Origin: Pachyseris speciosa | Lineage: Eukaryota > Cnidaria > Anthozoa > Scleractinia > Pachyseridae | DNA: 64,000 nucleotides | Reading direction: 5' to 3' | Assembly (NCBI GenBank): GCA_016490735.1 | Contig: JAEMWC010000620.1 | Location: forward strand, 340,001 to 404,000 | Shown: piece after piece, positions 10,499 to 21,044 of the stretch | Layout: the number at the start of each line of letters is the position of its first letter | Position numbering within the stretch: the first letter of the stretch is position 1 | The notes under the pieces: model-generated | Database searches by the model: none | What the model was told of the DNA's origin: nothing | Seen by the model: only the letters and a program-made list of their open reading frames with translations | Translations under genes and position numbers: made by a program

Positions 10499-11131
10499 AT
10501 GTTACTTTACGCTATGGACAACAAGAGAGTCTTGATCCTGGGCCACTCTTTTATCCGCCGCCTGCACGAGCTTATAACTAGTTCACATGATAACGAGTAT
10601 ACGTCCAAGTTAGGCATTGCAACACCAGCCTTAATCTGCAAATGGCACGGTGTTGGCGGTCGAACGATTGCCAAAGTTTTAAAATATGACTTAAGCGTAG
10701 TTAAGGATTTTGGCCTAGGTATAATTATTTTACAGCTAGGGACAAATGACTTGGTATGTTCTTCCCCTATTACAGTGGGTTCCTCCCTAGAGCATCTGGT
10801 CACTTTATTGCACGACGTCTACAAGGTAGACCTGATTTGTGTTTGCCAAACTCTCCGTCGTTCCTCGTCAAAGGTTTTATTTAACAAGAACGTTGGCTTA
10901 TTGACTAAATACGTAAAAACGGTCCTTGAGCCCATCCCATGCGCACTCGTTTGGTCCCACAGGGGGTTTTGGAAAACAAAGACTGCATTTTTGTCTGGAG
11001 ATGGCGTTCATTTGAATGGGAGGGGGCAACATAAATTTTACCGTAGTTTACGAGGGGCAGTGCTCAAATGCTTGCATTTACTTGATGATACTCAGCTAGT
11101 TATTCTTAAATGCTGGTCGCCAGTTCCGTGA
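10499..11131 (+). CDS. SGNH/GDSL hydrolase ORF of the Ngaro element
   Basis: An uninterrupted 210-codon ORF. The second ATG (10514, MDNKRVLILGHSF) is the likelier start, with G at -3 and +4. The SGNH blocks are all present: GHSF with the nucleophile serine near residue 17, a glycine block (GVGGRT), GTND with the asparagine near residue 83, and GDGVHLNGRGQ with the Asp-x-x-His pair near residue 170. Such hydrolases occur in Ngaro elements, where an esterase-like role is presumed but unproven. It lies 527 bp before gag, and that gap holds no convincing gene. Its clean frame contrasts with the ruined gag and pol behind it. Confidence 0.82.
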   Translation: MLLYAMDNKRVLILGHSFIRRLHELITSSHDNEYTSKLGIATPALICKWHGVGGRTIAKVLKYDLSVVKDFGLGIIILQLGTNDLVCSSPITVGSSLEHLVTLLHDVYKVDLICVCQTLRRSSSKVLFNKNVGLLTKYVKTVLEPIPCALVWSHRGFWKTKTAFLSGDGVHLNGRGQHKFYRSLRGAVLKCLHLLDDTQLVILKCWSPVP

Positions 11132-11658
11132 TTCATCGTTATGACTTTTCATGCTGTGTTGCGTCCACAGCTGCTTTTCATTTTACATTGAGAGTTCGTC
11201 ACTTGGACGCTGCCCATACTTGTCGGCTGTCTTTGTATGTTACTGTTATCTTTCTGGGGTGCAAGCTGCTTATCTTAATCTTAATGGCAGTGTTTTTTTT
11301 TTTTGCATTCCTGTCGTTGATTATTTGCCCCCCTTGATTGACGCATGTAGTATCTCGACAAGATAGCAGGACGTTTCCATTTTTAAAGTGTACAACCCAT
11401 TTCGGCCGCTTTTTGCATGCCCAATTGCACTTGGTTACTGTCCTTGATCTGTTTTTGTGTTTAATCCGGAACTTGGCTTTGACTTGTTTGCAAGTATTTG
11501 TTTTTACTTCTGGACCTGTGTGTCCTTACATCGCGTCCAGCATTGGCATTTTAGTTCGGCCCTCTCGTTTCTCATGGGGACTTCCACGAACCCCCCCCCC
11601 CCTCCCCTGTTTGTTTATACATTCTATTCCTTAAGGACATTTTCTGACATTCCAAGCT

Positions 11659-12675
11659 ATGTCTTCTCGCAAGCGCCCGTCTGGCAGCGCCTCCCGTGGT
11701 CGCCCCAAAAGTGCTCGATCGATGCCTTCAGCTTCAACAGCGACAGTTGTTTCTCCTGAGACCGCCACATCGATATGGAGGCTTTAACAGCCACAATCAC
11801 GGCTGCTGTTACCAGCGCAGTGCAAGCCTCCATGAAAACGCCACCTCTGCCCGAAAGTGCCAGTGAAAGTGTGCGTTCCATTATGGCTCCTTTGTCTGTT
11901 GAGGAGGCGGTGTCCTATCGGTTGGCGCTTATCACATCCCCTTCCAAGGACGAAGGAGCCCAGCTCTTCTGGGGCTTCTTCTAACTCAGATAATTCAGAA
12001 CAACTAGTCTTTTCCAGCCTTGTCCTCGGGCTGGGAGAAGGTGTTTCAGATAAAATCAAGGCCAAAGTTTGGGAAAATGAGTACGTAGATTTCGGTCTCC
12101 TCGTTTCAGTAACCCCAAGTCCTGACCGATACTCATATCAATCAATCCTTCTACACCCAGCTCGGGGCACAACTTACTCTCGAGCCTTGTAAGCTCCCGA
12201 AAAATATCACTAATATTAATCAATGGATATCCGCATTTAATACTTTCGTTGCAATTTACGTAGTTAGGTTTCCTCACGAGGCGCCAAAACTCATGAAATA
12301 TTTTGAAATTGTAAGAGATATTGCTGCTAAATTCGGCGATTGGATATTTTACGATGAGCAATTTCGCCTTCTACCTAGCTATGGCTAAAGGTGACATTTC
12401 GTGGCCGACACACGCCCTCAAATAGTGACAAACAAGGCAATCGACCCCGCTCCAACCAGTCGCCATTTCCTAAAGGAACATGTTGGAATTTTCAAGCGGG
12501 CCGCTTCTGTGGGGGTGGTTGCAAATTCGACCACAAATGCTACAAATGCGGAGCAAAGCACCCCGCAACGCGATGTAATGTCGACGATCACAAACGCGCT
12601 GGTGCACAATCGCCCTCCCAAAATCCCCCACCGACCTTCACAGCCGATAACACCCGTAAAAGCCGACCGGCTTGA
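11659..12675 (+). pseudogene. Ngaro/DIRS-type gag with zinc knuckle
   Basis: It begins at ATG 11659 (MSSRKRPSGSASRGRPKS), shifts frame near 11770 and 11950, and carries a central gag helix region recognisable as INQWISAFNTFVAIYVVRFP and KFGDWIFYDEQFR at about 12217-12375. It ends with a metal-binding region at 12481-12590 (CWNF..GRFCGGGCKFDHKC, then YKCGAKHPATRC), a CCCH finger followed by a CxxC..H..C knuckle as in other tyrosine-recombinase retrotransposons. At least three frameshifts are needed to read it through. Its role would be packaging the element RNA. Confidence 0.72.
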
Positions 12676-13804
12676 AGTACTTTTAACTGGCTACCCTGTT
12701 CAGTTAAAAGGTTATTTAATACGCGGCTTTAGTTATGGTTTTCATGTCAACTTCGAGGGCGGCAGGAGCGTTTTTGAACCTCCCAATTTAAAGTGCTACT
12801 ACGATCAGAAAATCACTGGTCTTTTTTCTTTTTTCTAGTAATGGCGGACACTAAATAGAAATATTTCAGTCAAAATAAAAACTGACTTCTTCAAATTAAA
12901 GCTTGAAATTTCGCGAGTCGGTTGTTAAGCAAACACACTTTCGAAATTTTAAGAAAAAAGACGAGTGATTTTTTGATCGTAGTAGCACTTTAAAGAGTGC
13001 TATTGACCGGCCGGACATTGTACGCGATAAACTTGACAAAGAAATTAACGCAGCGCGAATAGCTGGCCCTTTCCATAATCGTCCTTTCCCAGAAATGTTC
13101 TGCTCACCTTTAGGCATAGTACCTAAGAAAAATCCTATGGAATTCAGATTAATTCATCATTTGTCCTTTTCTCGAGGTTCCTCTATAAATGACTTTATTC
13201 CTAAAGAATTTTCTTCGGTTACTTATGCTACTATTAACGACGCTATTTCTACTCTGAAGCGCGCTGGGAGGGGCTGGGTATGAAATGGGACAATCTTTAC
13301 TATTATGATCGTTGTCTGCCTATGGGTTGTTCTTCGTCTTGTGCCATTTTCGAAGCTTTTAGCACCGCGCTCGAATGGATAGCTATACATGGTCTGGGAG
13401 CCTCTAGCGTATTGCATATACTCGACGGTTTTCTATTTATCGCTGACTCTAAAGAAAAGTGTCAGTTAGATCTGACTAACTTCCTAAGTATGTGTCAATA
13501 TCTTGGCGTCCCCATCGCCGAGGAAAAAACCGTCGGTCCTGATACCTCGCTACAGTTTGCTGGTATTACGCTTGACTCTGTTTTGCAAGAGGCTAGCTCC
13601 CAGATGATAAGCTTCAAAAATGTCACACACCTCTTAACCTCATTTTACTCACGTCGGAAGGTGACTCTTAAAGGGCTCCAATCACAGATCGGCCTTCTGA
13701 ATTTTACTTGCTCGGTTATCCTTTCAGGCCGAGCTTTCCTTCGTCGTCTTATTGACCTTACGATTGGTCTGCAGCGCCCACATCACCACATACATTTAAA
13801 CTAG
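12662..13804 (+). pseudogene. Ngaro/DIRS-type reverse transcriptase, catalytically dead
   Basis: The N-terminal part (YPVQLKGYLIRGFSYGF) is cut by a MITE at 12792-12989 and resumes as SAIDRPDIVRDKLDKEI, then GIVPKK and FRLIHHLS (fingers). Near 13275 the frame jumps from LKRAGRGW to GMKWDNLYYYDRCLPMG. In relatives a segment with the motif-A aspartate lies between these, so it has probably been deleted. Motif C reads HILDGFLFIA, where LDDF is expected: codon 13427-13429 is GGT. Downstream EKT and LQFAGITLD match the family. The frame ends where the piggyBac-derived unit was inserted at 13798, and pol resumes at 15903. Confidence 0.8.
12792..12989. mobile_element. TTAA-type MITE inside the RT
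   Basis: The ends AGTGCTACTACGATCAgAAAATCACT.. and their inverted match at 12950-12989 frame a 198-bp insert. It is flanked by TTAA at 12788-12791 and 12990-12993. Removing the insert and one TTAA restores the RT reading frame. TTAA targets fit piggyBac or Kolobok families; it encodes nothing. Confidence 0.82.
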
Positions 13805-15902
13805 TAGTAATCGTAGATTAGGGAGTGCGTTCGAGTATTGGTAGGTTTGGTATGTTAACCCTAAAACTACCATATGGAGGGCCATGTGGTCCATGATTAT
13901 CTTTGAACACTAAAAGCACATTTACAGCATCTTGGAAAGCCTCAAAAATATCAACTTTGACTAACACAATATTAAAACATAGGTTTAAATCATACCCAAT
14001 CGATATGGGCTGTCCCCAGGGTTCCAACTTGGGACCGCTACTATGGAACATCTATCAAAATGATCTTGTCTACCTGGACCGTTCATCTGGTCTCTCAATG
14101 TATGCTGACGACCACCAACTCTATTATGCTCATAGTAACATCAATGTCCTTATGGAGAGGATCAAGCATGAAGGTGAACGAATGTTGGCGTGGTACAAAG
14201 ATAACCATTTGGTTGGCAACTTGAACAAATATCAAGCTATGATCATTGGAAGTAAACAAAAGCCATCGCAGCTAACGTTAGACATAAACGGCCATCTCAT
14301 TAACATCACTGAGGAACTTAAATTATTAGGTGTCACTATAGATAAGGATCTGCATTTCTCAGAACATATTTCAGCTATCTGTAAAAAAGCAAGTAGGCTG
14401 ATTGGTGTTTTAATGAGGCTTAGGAAACTGATCCCTACCGAAGCCAAACTTCAGATTTATAAGACAGCGATTTTACCCCATCTTACATATTGCAGTCTAG
14501 TCTGGCATTTTTGTAAGGCTTCGGATAGAAAGAAACTGGAACACGTTAACGAAAGAGGTCTCAGGGCGGTTTTCTGTAACTGGAATTTGTCATACAACAA
14601 CTTGTTAAAACGCGCTAACCTTTCTACCTTACATAATAAGCGTCTTCAAGACATAGCGATATTTATGTTCAAGGTCAAACATAAGTTACTTCCGAAGAAC
14701 ATTCTGGAACTTTTCAGCGGAACGCCATCTAATCACTTCCTGAGAAATTCTGATTTCTATATCCCACGATTCAACAGTGTCAGGTTTGGGAAACATTCAT
14801 TGAAGTTCTTTGGACCACGACTTTGGTCCAAACTTAGCCCAGGAGATAGAGAGAGACAAACGTTAACGGCCTTCATGGCCAATATTAGAAAAAGAGATCT
14901 CGCTAGTTTGGTGGAGAACGACCTTTGTAATGGCAACTGCCCCACGTGCAGTTGCTAGATGTAAATTATATAGATAAAAATTACAGATTTTAATTGAGTA
15001 AATTTTTATTATTAGATATGTTCATTATTATTGTATATAGTCATTGTAGCCTAAGGATTTTAATATTGTAAATTCTAAAGACTATTGTACGTTTTAAGTA
15101 GGATAGTGTCCCCGATTAGTAAGCCCATTATAGGCTAGCTAGAAGATTGACACTGAAATAAAGTTACTATTATTATTATTATTATTATTATTATTATCTG
15201 GAAATAGTTGTAGCAGCAACGAACAAATTATTGTAGAAATCGGCAACTGTTTGAGCTTTATCCAGACAGTAATCCCCAGAAATTCCTTCAGCTCCTCAGG
15301 ACTTGTTCCGACCCAACATGGTATGTTCATACATGGTATGTTCGTATGTTCAAACATATTTGTTTGTTTCAATGACGAAATTGAAATGACCGATCCGTGG
15401 TGTAAAAAGGTGTACAAAATACTTCTCAGACATTTGTTTATCCTGATATAACAAATTTCAGTCGAGGTCGTTTCTTGAGAGGTAAGGTCATCCACTTCAA
15501 TCGCCAATCCTCGCCACAAAGAACCTTCCCTGCTAGCAGAGGTTTCTGGCAGAACCCCAATTTCATCGTGTTCGATCAAACAGGTCTTGTTTTCGAAAGA
15601 TTTCGTCGATTCAATTCCGCTTTTACTTGATGAATTGTCCACTCATTGTAGTTGTATCGCCGCTATTTTTAATTTCGCCATTTCCGGGCTGTGGCAGCTC
15701 ATTTAAGACATTTAGACATCACTTTCGTCTTCCTCGCCGATGGCCGCCATTTTGAAAGCTGTAGAGTTGGCTTGGCGATGATGTCATTCGTGTTTGCCCC
15801 CGCAGACTGCTTGCATGTTGCAGGGGCAGCTCTTTTCAAGACCCACCGGTTGTCCCAAAATCTCGATTCAGTCTGGATTAGGACTGCGTTCTGCGAACGC
15901 AA
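13798..15902 (-). mobile_element. piggyBac-derived deletion product, copy 2 (split)
   Basis: It has the same start (AAACTAGTAGTAATCG) and end (TTCTGCGAACGCAA) as 5629-6531, but is split by a LINE at 13983-15196. The host RT frame reads HIHLN up to the left edge and NKDAKADSQ after the right edge, so this unit landed inside the pol gene. An AAC repeat across the junction may be a short target duplication. The transposase fragment on minus (15139-15642) is frame-shifted like copy 1. Confidence 0.68.
13983..15196 (+). mobile_element. 5'-truncated CR1/L2-like LINE
   Basis: One long frame (13903-14958; the real element begins near 13983) encodes the back half of a non-LTR reverse transcriptase: motif B (GCPQGSNLGPLLW), motif C intact as YADDHQLY, then thumb and C-terminal helices (HLTYCSLVWHF). 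It ends at 14956-14958, followed by about 190 bp of 3' UTR and an (ATT)n tail at 15168-15196, as in LINEs with microsatellite tails. No target duplication is clear. Long open coding suggests a fairly recent, dead-on-arrival insertion. Confidence 0.85.
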
Positions 15903-16436
15903 CAACAAAGACGCTAAAGCCGATTCACAGGTTTGGATGCGATTTCTTGCGGGTTTTAATGGTCGCGCTTTCTTCTTAGACGACCTGTGGGTCACATCTG
16001 CCACGCTTGAGCTGTTTACCGACGCAGCCGGTTCGAAAGGATGGGAAACAAAGCGCAGTTTTTGGTAGGAAATGGTTATATGGTTCATGGCCCAAGTCAT
16101 AGAGCTTTTCCCATCGTCATTGCATTACATATTTGGGGGCCCTCCATGGCCAATAAATGTGTTTGCTTCGCGACAGACAATGCAGCACTAGTTGAAGTCA
16201 TTAACCGGCAAACTTCAAAACATAAGCGCATTAGGCTACTCGTACGGAACTTAGTCCTTACGTCCCTCAAGTACAACATTCTCTTTCGGGCTCGACATAT
16301 CGCGGGTATACATAATTCTCGTGCTGATTTATTATCCCCCTTGCAGGTCAGTCAGTTCAAACAAATTTTTCCAGAGGCGGACGACATGCCGACTCAAGTA
16401 CCAGACAACCTTCTGTCGAAGAGCTGGTCGCTTCCC
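15903..16436 (+). pseudogene. Ngaro/DIRS-type RNase H
   Basis: Pol resumes as NKDAKADSQVWMRFL, followed by ELFTDAAGSKG (first catalytic aspartate), a frameshift near 16040, CFATDNAAL (another aspartate) and HIAGIHNSRADLLSP (the final conserved aspartate region). This is the RNase H that follows RT in Ngaro and DIRS elements and removes RNA from the hybrid. One frameshift prevents a continuous RT-RNase H product. The stop near 16437 leads directly into the recombinase. Confidence 0.75.
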
Positions 16437-16684
16437 TGAACGTTCCCCTTTCCACAGCACTGTCCGCAGGGTCGCGAAAGTTATATTCCCGAGCGTGGGC
16501 TGTCTTCCGCAACTTTTATGTGCGCTTTGTTTGCCAATAATCATTTAATCTACCCATCACTCCGACCACAATTGCACTTTTTATATCATATTTACGTACC
16601 CGGAAATTAACTGCTTCTACTATTTATCAGCCATGAGTTATGTACACAAAATGAAGGGCCTACACGACCCAACAAAGACATTTT

Positions 16685-16784
16685 CATTTTCATTTGATTA
16701 CATTCCGCAGTTCATATATGATTCATTTCATATATCATTCACACTCATTTCTTTCACGGGAACATATGAACCCAGAATTGACCT

Positions 16785-16825
<41 letters not shown>

Positions 16826-16990
16826 ATCGCACTGGTAATCGCGAGGTCACGGGTTCAAACCCCGTTGAAGTCCTGAATTTTTTTCAGGCTTCTTTTCGCA
16901 ATCGCATAAATTGCGTTCACAACTGCCAGGATCATTCTTCATTTGATTTCATTTCCGCGGTTCATATATGATTCATTTCATAAAGCATTC
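16685..16990 (+). mobile_element. tRNA-derived repeat inserted in the recombinase
   Basis: The insert is flanked by ACAAAGACATTTT at 16672-16684 and 16991-17003, a 13-bp target duplication, and its removal restores the recombinase frame. A tRNA-like head lies in the middle. The tail (CATTTGATTTCATTTCCGCGG..TTCATATATGATTCATTTCAT) lies at the right, and a second copy of that tail stands at the left (16688-16742). The layout is tail, leader, tRNA head, tail. Related units lie at 60905-61307. Confidence 0.82.
16800..16872 (+). repeat. tRNA-Thr-like head of the repeat
   Basis: 73 nt with a good acceptor pair (GGCTTCA/TGAAGTC), D arm, T arm ACGGG..CCCGT and loop CTGGTAA (anticodon GGT). The anticodon stem (TCGCA against TCGCG) does not pair in the standard register, so a true tRNA is unlikely. 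It is followed by CCTGAATTTTTTTCAGG, a hairpin with a T run. Confidence 0.6.
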
Positions 16991-18589
16991 ACAAAGACAT
17001 TTTTAATTCAAAAACTTTTGACAGCAGTCGGTAAACAAAGGTCACCAGACACTAGGCTTCCTATTACAAAACCCGTCCTTTTCCAACTCGTGCGTTCACT
17101 GCAGCACACCAGCTCTTCGGCAGCACAGCGTACTCTTTTTACCGCTATGTTTCCCATCACCTTTTATGGATTTTTCCGCATAGGAGAGATGCTCCGGTAA
17201 CTCAGTTGTTCAGTTCAACAGTCTCTCCTTTTTATCCGTGAATGGTTGCATACAATCACTTAACATAACAATCTGTCATTTTAAACATAACACCAGTAAC
17301 CGGCCGGTAGACGTTATCATAGCCCGTGATTCTGCGGTGCCTTTCTGCCCAGTGCAGGCAATGCTGGATTATTGCAAAGTACACAACTGTCCCGTCACCG
17401 TCAACCAGTTCAATGCTCACCTTCGCTCCTGTCTATCTTTTTGTTCTCTCGATTCCAGCCGATACAAAAGTCACAGCTTTCGCATCGGCGCCGCCTGTCA
17501 CGCTGCTGAGCTAGGTTTCTCCGATCTCAGATCAGGGCTCTTGGCCGCTGGAAGTCTGATGCGTTTAAGCTCTATATACGAAATGAAACACTCGCCGCTA
17601 ATTAACTTTTAACTGATTGTGTGGGATTTCTGCCACTGAAATTCTGGCTTCAAAATATCCCAATTGATAGACGAAAGCCGATTAGGGACCGGTCATTATT
17701 TATGTAGAGGGGGAGGGAAAAAAGAAGGGGATGTCAAGGCTGTTTTAGATTGGCTAGAGGGGGGGGGCTAATTTTTTTAAAACAATTAACAAGGGGGGTC
17801 ATCATTTTTTAGTTTTTGCAAGGGGTCTTGTAAATGGGATTACTTTGACGAAATTAATTTCAAAGATCCAGGTGGTTTCTAGTTAGAAACTAAAATATAC
17901 TTGGTCACAAAAATAATTAGAAATGTATCGGCTTGCATGTTTTCAGCTCGGTTGCTTGCTTTGTTTTGAAAATAGAGCAATTTGAATTTTAGATTTTATT
18001 ACAGTGTGTGACATAAACATGTATGCTCACAAGCAAGTCACGTACATGAAAACATCGATTCCCCGCGTATTTTTTAGGTCTGAAAAGCCAACATGATAAG
18101 AGAAGCGTCTATGTGAATGTTTGCAAACTCAAAACAGAGAAGAAAGCCTTTGAGAAAGCAAAAGTAAATTCCAGGTGTTTTCACTTGTTTCCGGCCGCCA
18201 TATTTGTGCCCCTCAGAGGAACACTAACATGGCGTTTTCATACTTAACTCTATAATTTTGAGTGGTACATTTATGCTTAATAACTCGAGTACGGGATACC
18301 GCACAGCCCTGAAACTTTAGCATGTTGTTTGTTTATTACTATTCTACAATATGTCAATTCCTTGACTTTATCTATCGAATGGTTGATGATTTTATTTTTT
18401 TACTTGCGTGACTGAAAACCAAGAATTGTCATAAACTTCATTGCTTTAATATTTCACACTTTAATAAAAGACAAATCCAGATCAGCCTGTTTCAGTGTTT
18501 GATTTTGGCTGCATTTAATATCAAAATTAAGTATCAAAATTTCAAAATTTAGTATCAAAATGAAGTAATAAAACATGAATAACATAACA

Positions 18590-19386
18590 CTTAAGAGTCA
18601 ATGTCCGTAAAAATCAAACAAAATTCAAAATCAGTGGTAAACCTTGAAAAATCGATTTCGCTCATACTTTCAAGTTAGAAAGGGTAATGTCTTCTGAGAA
18701 CCATGATATAGTTGGTTTGGGTAAATCTCGTTTTATTTTGGATAAAAAATGCAAATTACCGAACACCGCCGAATATGCCGCTCACACTGGTGACTTTTGG
18801 CTACACTTTAGTGGTCTTGTGTAAAATAATTGAAACGCCTCCGATGAAAAATAGCTCCTAATTCTCATTAAACAAGCCTTTGGCTATTGTTTAACCACGT
18901 TTCGGGGTAATCAAGCTATTCTACAGTTTTCAGATAATTTTATTCTCGGAGACTATATTTTGTGTCAGTAAAAGTTTGTCTTACAAAAAGTGTCATAGCG
19001 AATGTGCTATATCATTAAACACTACGAAACGCAGGTTATCCAATGTTGAAATAAAGGTTTTTAGACTGACATAAGGAAAACTTTGGGCAAATGTTCGTGC
19101 GTGACGCTTCAGGCTCTTGAAGTGTGGTGAAATTGTATTCATTTGACCTTTGGGGTCAAAACACAGCAAGACAATATCCCTGCTTGTTTTGACTTGTAAA
19201 TTAATAACAACGCTTTTTAAAAACGACATATAGAAAGAAACATAATTCCATTTTTAAGTAATCCATACCTGTTTTGATTTCAAAATGGAATATTTGTGGA
19301 TCTTCTGGGCTGGATAAACTTCCGAATCAATCGCAAGTCGATCTGTGAACACATGTTAACACAACCACCACAGGACACCCAACAAC
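18590..19386. repeat. Left subterminal inverted arm
   Basis: About 800 bp that match 25192-25971 in reverse orientation with only scattered differences and small indels. A 75-codon frame reading outward (minus here, ending at 18993) is conserved in both arms (CFDPKGQMNTISPHFK). I cannot tell whether it is coding or only a by-product of high identity. Confidence 0.85.
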
Positions 19387-19941
19387 GTAGCATTTTTGAC
19401 TGACAGGTTGAAATTCCCTTAATCATTGACAAAAAAATCTTATTTGCTCTTTTTGCAATTGATTAACTATTTAATTTTAGTTTGTAGGTTTTAGTTTGTA
19501 TTTTTCATTGGATTTAAAGGACCTCTGACAGTCCTAATTAATCGGCACTGCAGATGTTGGAGAGTGTGCGTGACTTGCGCAAATTGCTTCGTCTTTTTTT
19601 TTTTTTTATCACTCGCTAAATTAGTAGTCACAGATTGAGATAAGATAATTCCAACAAATTAGGAAAATAAACAAGAGTATCAAATATATGGCTATTTTTC
19701 CAGGTTTTAAAGCAATTGACAATTATGTTAGTGCAGTGAAATATACCATTTTGCTAGCGGGAGAGGATCGATTCGCTAAACCAAAAGAGTTTTGTAGCCT
19801 GGTAATTTAATAAACCAGCGAGGTAATCCCTGCAGACATTTTGTCTCATTTCCAAAACAATGACATGCATTCTGTCACCTTGCTAGACGTGGTGTCGTAT
19901 GCATTTCTGGGTACCAGGTATCAGTTGTACAGCTGATCTTT

Positions 19942-20598
19942 ATGATGATGGAAGTTTGCTGCTCGTTCAAGGCAATAACAGGAGGGGTCTGTGGTTTTGA
20001 CGGTAGAGATAGAAAAAAGGAAGTCCAGGTTGTTCCTCTATCGTCATGTTCAAAAGATATTGCAAATCATCTGGCATCATATTCGTTTACTGGACCAGGA
20101 AACGAAATTGACCTGATATTGTGTCGCGCGGCAGTTTTCAAAATACCATATTCTTTCGAAAGGATGACCATATGTCCGCGTCATCGTGGGAAGCTAGGTG
20201 TAGGATGGACGAGAGGAGCCACCAGATGCAGAATACCAACTGCTTTGTCTAACCACGGAAAAGGCCGTTGTAAAACCTGGCCACAAGGAGACAGGGGAAT
20301 AGGGAAACAAGATTCAGAGATGGTACTACGAAAGACTGGTGTGTTTATTCAAGCTGGATCTGGTAAGGTGGTCATTCAAACTATGGTATATAATTTATTG
20401 TTTACAGTTTCGTTATGCATCATCAAGGCGTCGTTCTATTCTTATTCTGTAACGTGTGTTGCGTTATGCAGGTCATGCCGAGATAAAATGAAGACGCTTT
20501 ATACACCCACCAGTCCCACAACAGAAGTTGATGAGTTGGAAGTGCAGTTAAAGACAATGACATTGCATGTATGTTATGCTCCCAATATTTACTGTTGA
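19942..20598 (+). pseudogene. N-terminal Cys/His segment of the transposase gene
   Basis: Codes for MTICPRHRGKLGVGWTR, then CRIPTALSNHGKGRCKTW and DRGIGKQDSEMVLRKTGVF, a cluster of Cys and His spaced like a metal-binding domain. After GSG a GTAAGG donor appears at about 20364. The next conserved block (CRSCRDKMKTLY) starts near 20469, where no AG acceptor precedes it, so the splice acceptor may be mutated. The final residues after TMTLHV look like intron read-through. Confidence 0.5.
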
Positions 20599-20830
20599 GA
20601 AAATAAGTTTCTGAGATCACGGCGGTTCAACTCCTTATTTTCTGGCTTCCTGTGCTTTCGTGGTACACTAAGTTTACCTTCTACATACGTAAATTACAGC
20701 ACAGGAATTCCATAACCACAGGATTCCCAAAGCACACGGTTTATTTCGTTAGAATTCCACACACAAAATAAAAGTCATATTTTTTTAAAATAACGAGTTG
20801 AGCCGACTGTGCTGAGATCAGATAAATAGG

Positions 20831-20985
20831 GAAATTTTCCGGGGGTACTCTCAGAAAAATTGGGTGGGGGTGTGCGACCTGCTTCCAGATACCCTTACCC
20901 TATTTCAGAGTAAAATCTGCGATTTTCCCTACCCTATTTCAGACCTGATCAAAAATTTGATACCTTATTTCAGACCTATTTCAAG
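20831..20985. repeat. Short repeat with CCCTATTTCAGACC motifs
   Basis: The motif CCCTA(C)CCTATTTCAGA occurs three times between 20890 and 20985, after a GGGTGGGGGTGTGCG stretch. It looks like a small repeat inserted in an intron of the transposase gene. No termini were resolved. Confidence 0.35.
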
Positions 20986-21044
20986 TACACGGTTGGCGTA
21001 AACATAATTTGAGAAGGGCTTTTGTTGATGGTGTTATGGCCTAA

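Larger units (their letters stand above)
16447..17605 (+). pseudogene. Ngaro-type tyrosine recombinase, split by a SINE-like insert
   Basis: The N-terminal core-binding part is readable near 16447-16640 (LYSRAWAVFRNFY, then TTIALFISYL) with a few stops. A 306-bp insert at 16685-16990 then interrupts the codons for DPTKTF, and the frame resumes with LIQKLLTAVGKQRSPDTRLPI. The catalytic part holds HSFRIG (H-x-x-R) near 17482. After a small frameshift near 17535 comes ALGRWKSDAFKLYIR, with the nucleophile tyrosine, ending at TAA 17603-17605. This enzyme would insert circular cDNA. Stops and frameshifts make it inactive. Confidence 0.78.
10260..17684 (+). mobile_element. Ngaro-like tyrosine-recombinase retrotransposon
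   Basis: Plus-strand modules run in order: SGNH hydrolase, gag with zinc knuckle, reverse transcriptase, RNase H, tyrosine recombinase. A recombinase instead of a DDE integrase, and an SGNH hydrolase instead of a methyltransferase, point to the Ngaro branch of the DIRS order. The unit is interrupted at 12792-12989, 13798-15902 (which itself contains 13983-15196) and 16685-16990; in each case the coding sequence resumes exactly after the insert. The 5' boundary near 10260 is a guess, and split direct repeats were not located. The 3' part may resume beyond the element at 17685-26391. Confidence 0.78.

Noticed and set aside
15691..16100. Overlapping plus and minus ORFs as independent genes
   Set aside because: They straddle the junction between the piggyBac-derived unit and the Ngaro RNase H; only the part after 15903 in plus orientation is coding-derived.
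16800..16872. Functional tRNA-Thr(GGT) gene
   Set aside because: Acceptor, D and T arms are good, but the anticodon stem does not pair in the normal register, and the unit sits in a repeat with a target duplication. Near-identical heads occur at 61057-61129.
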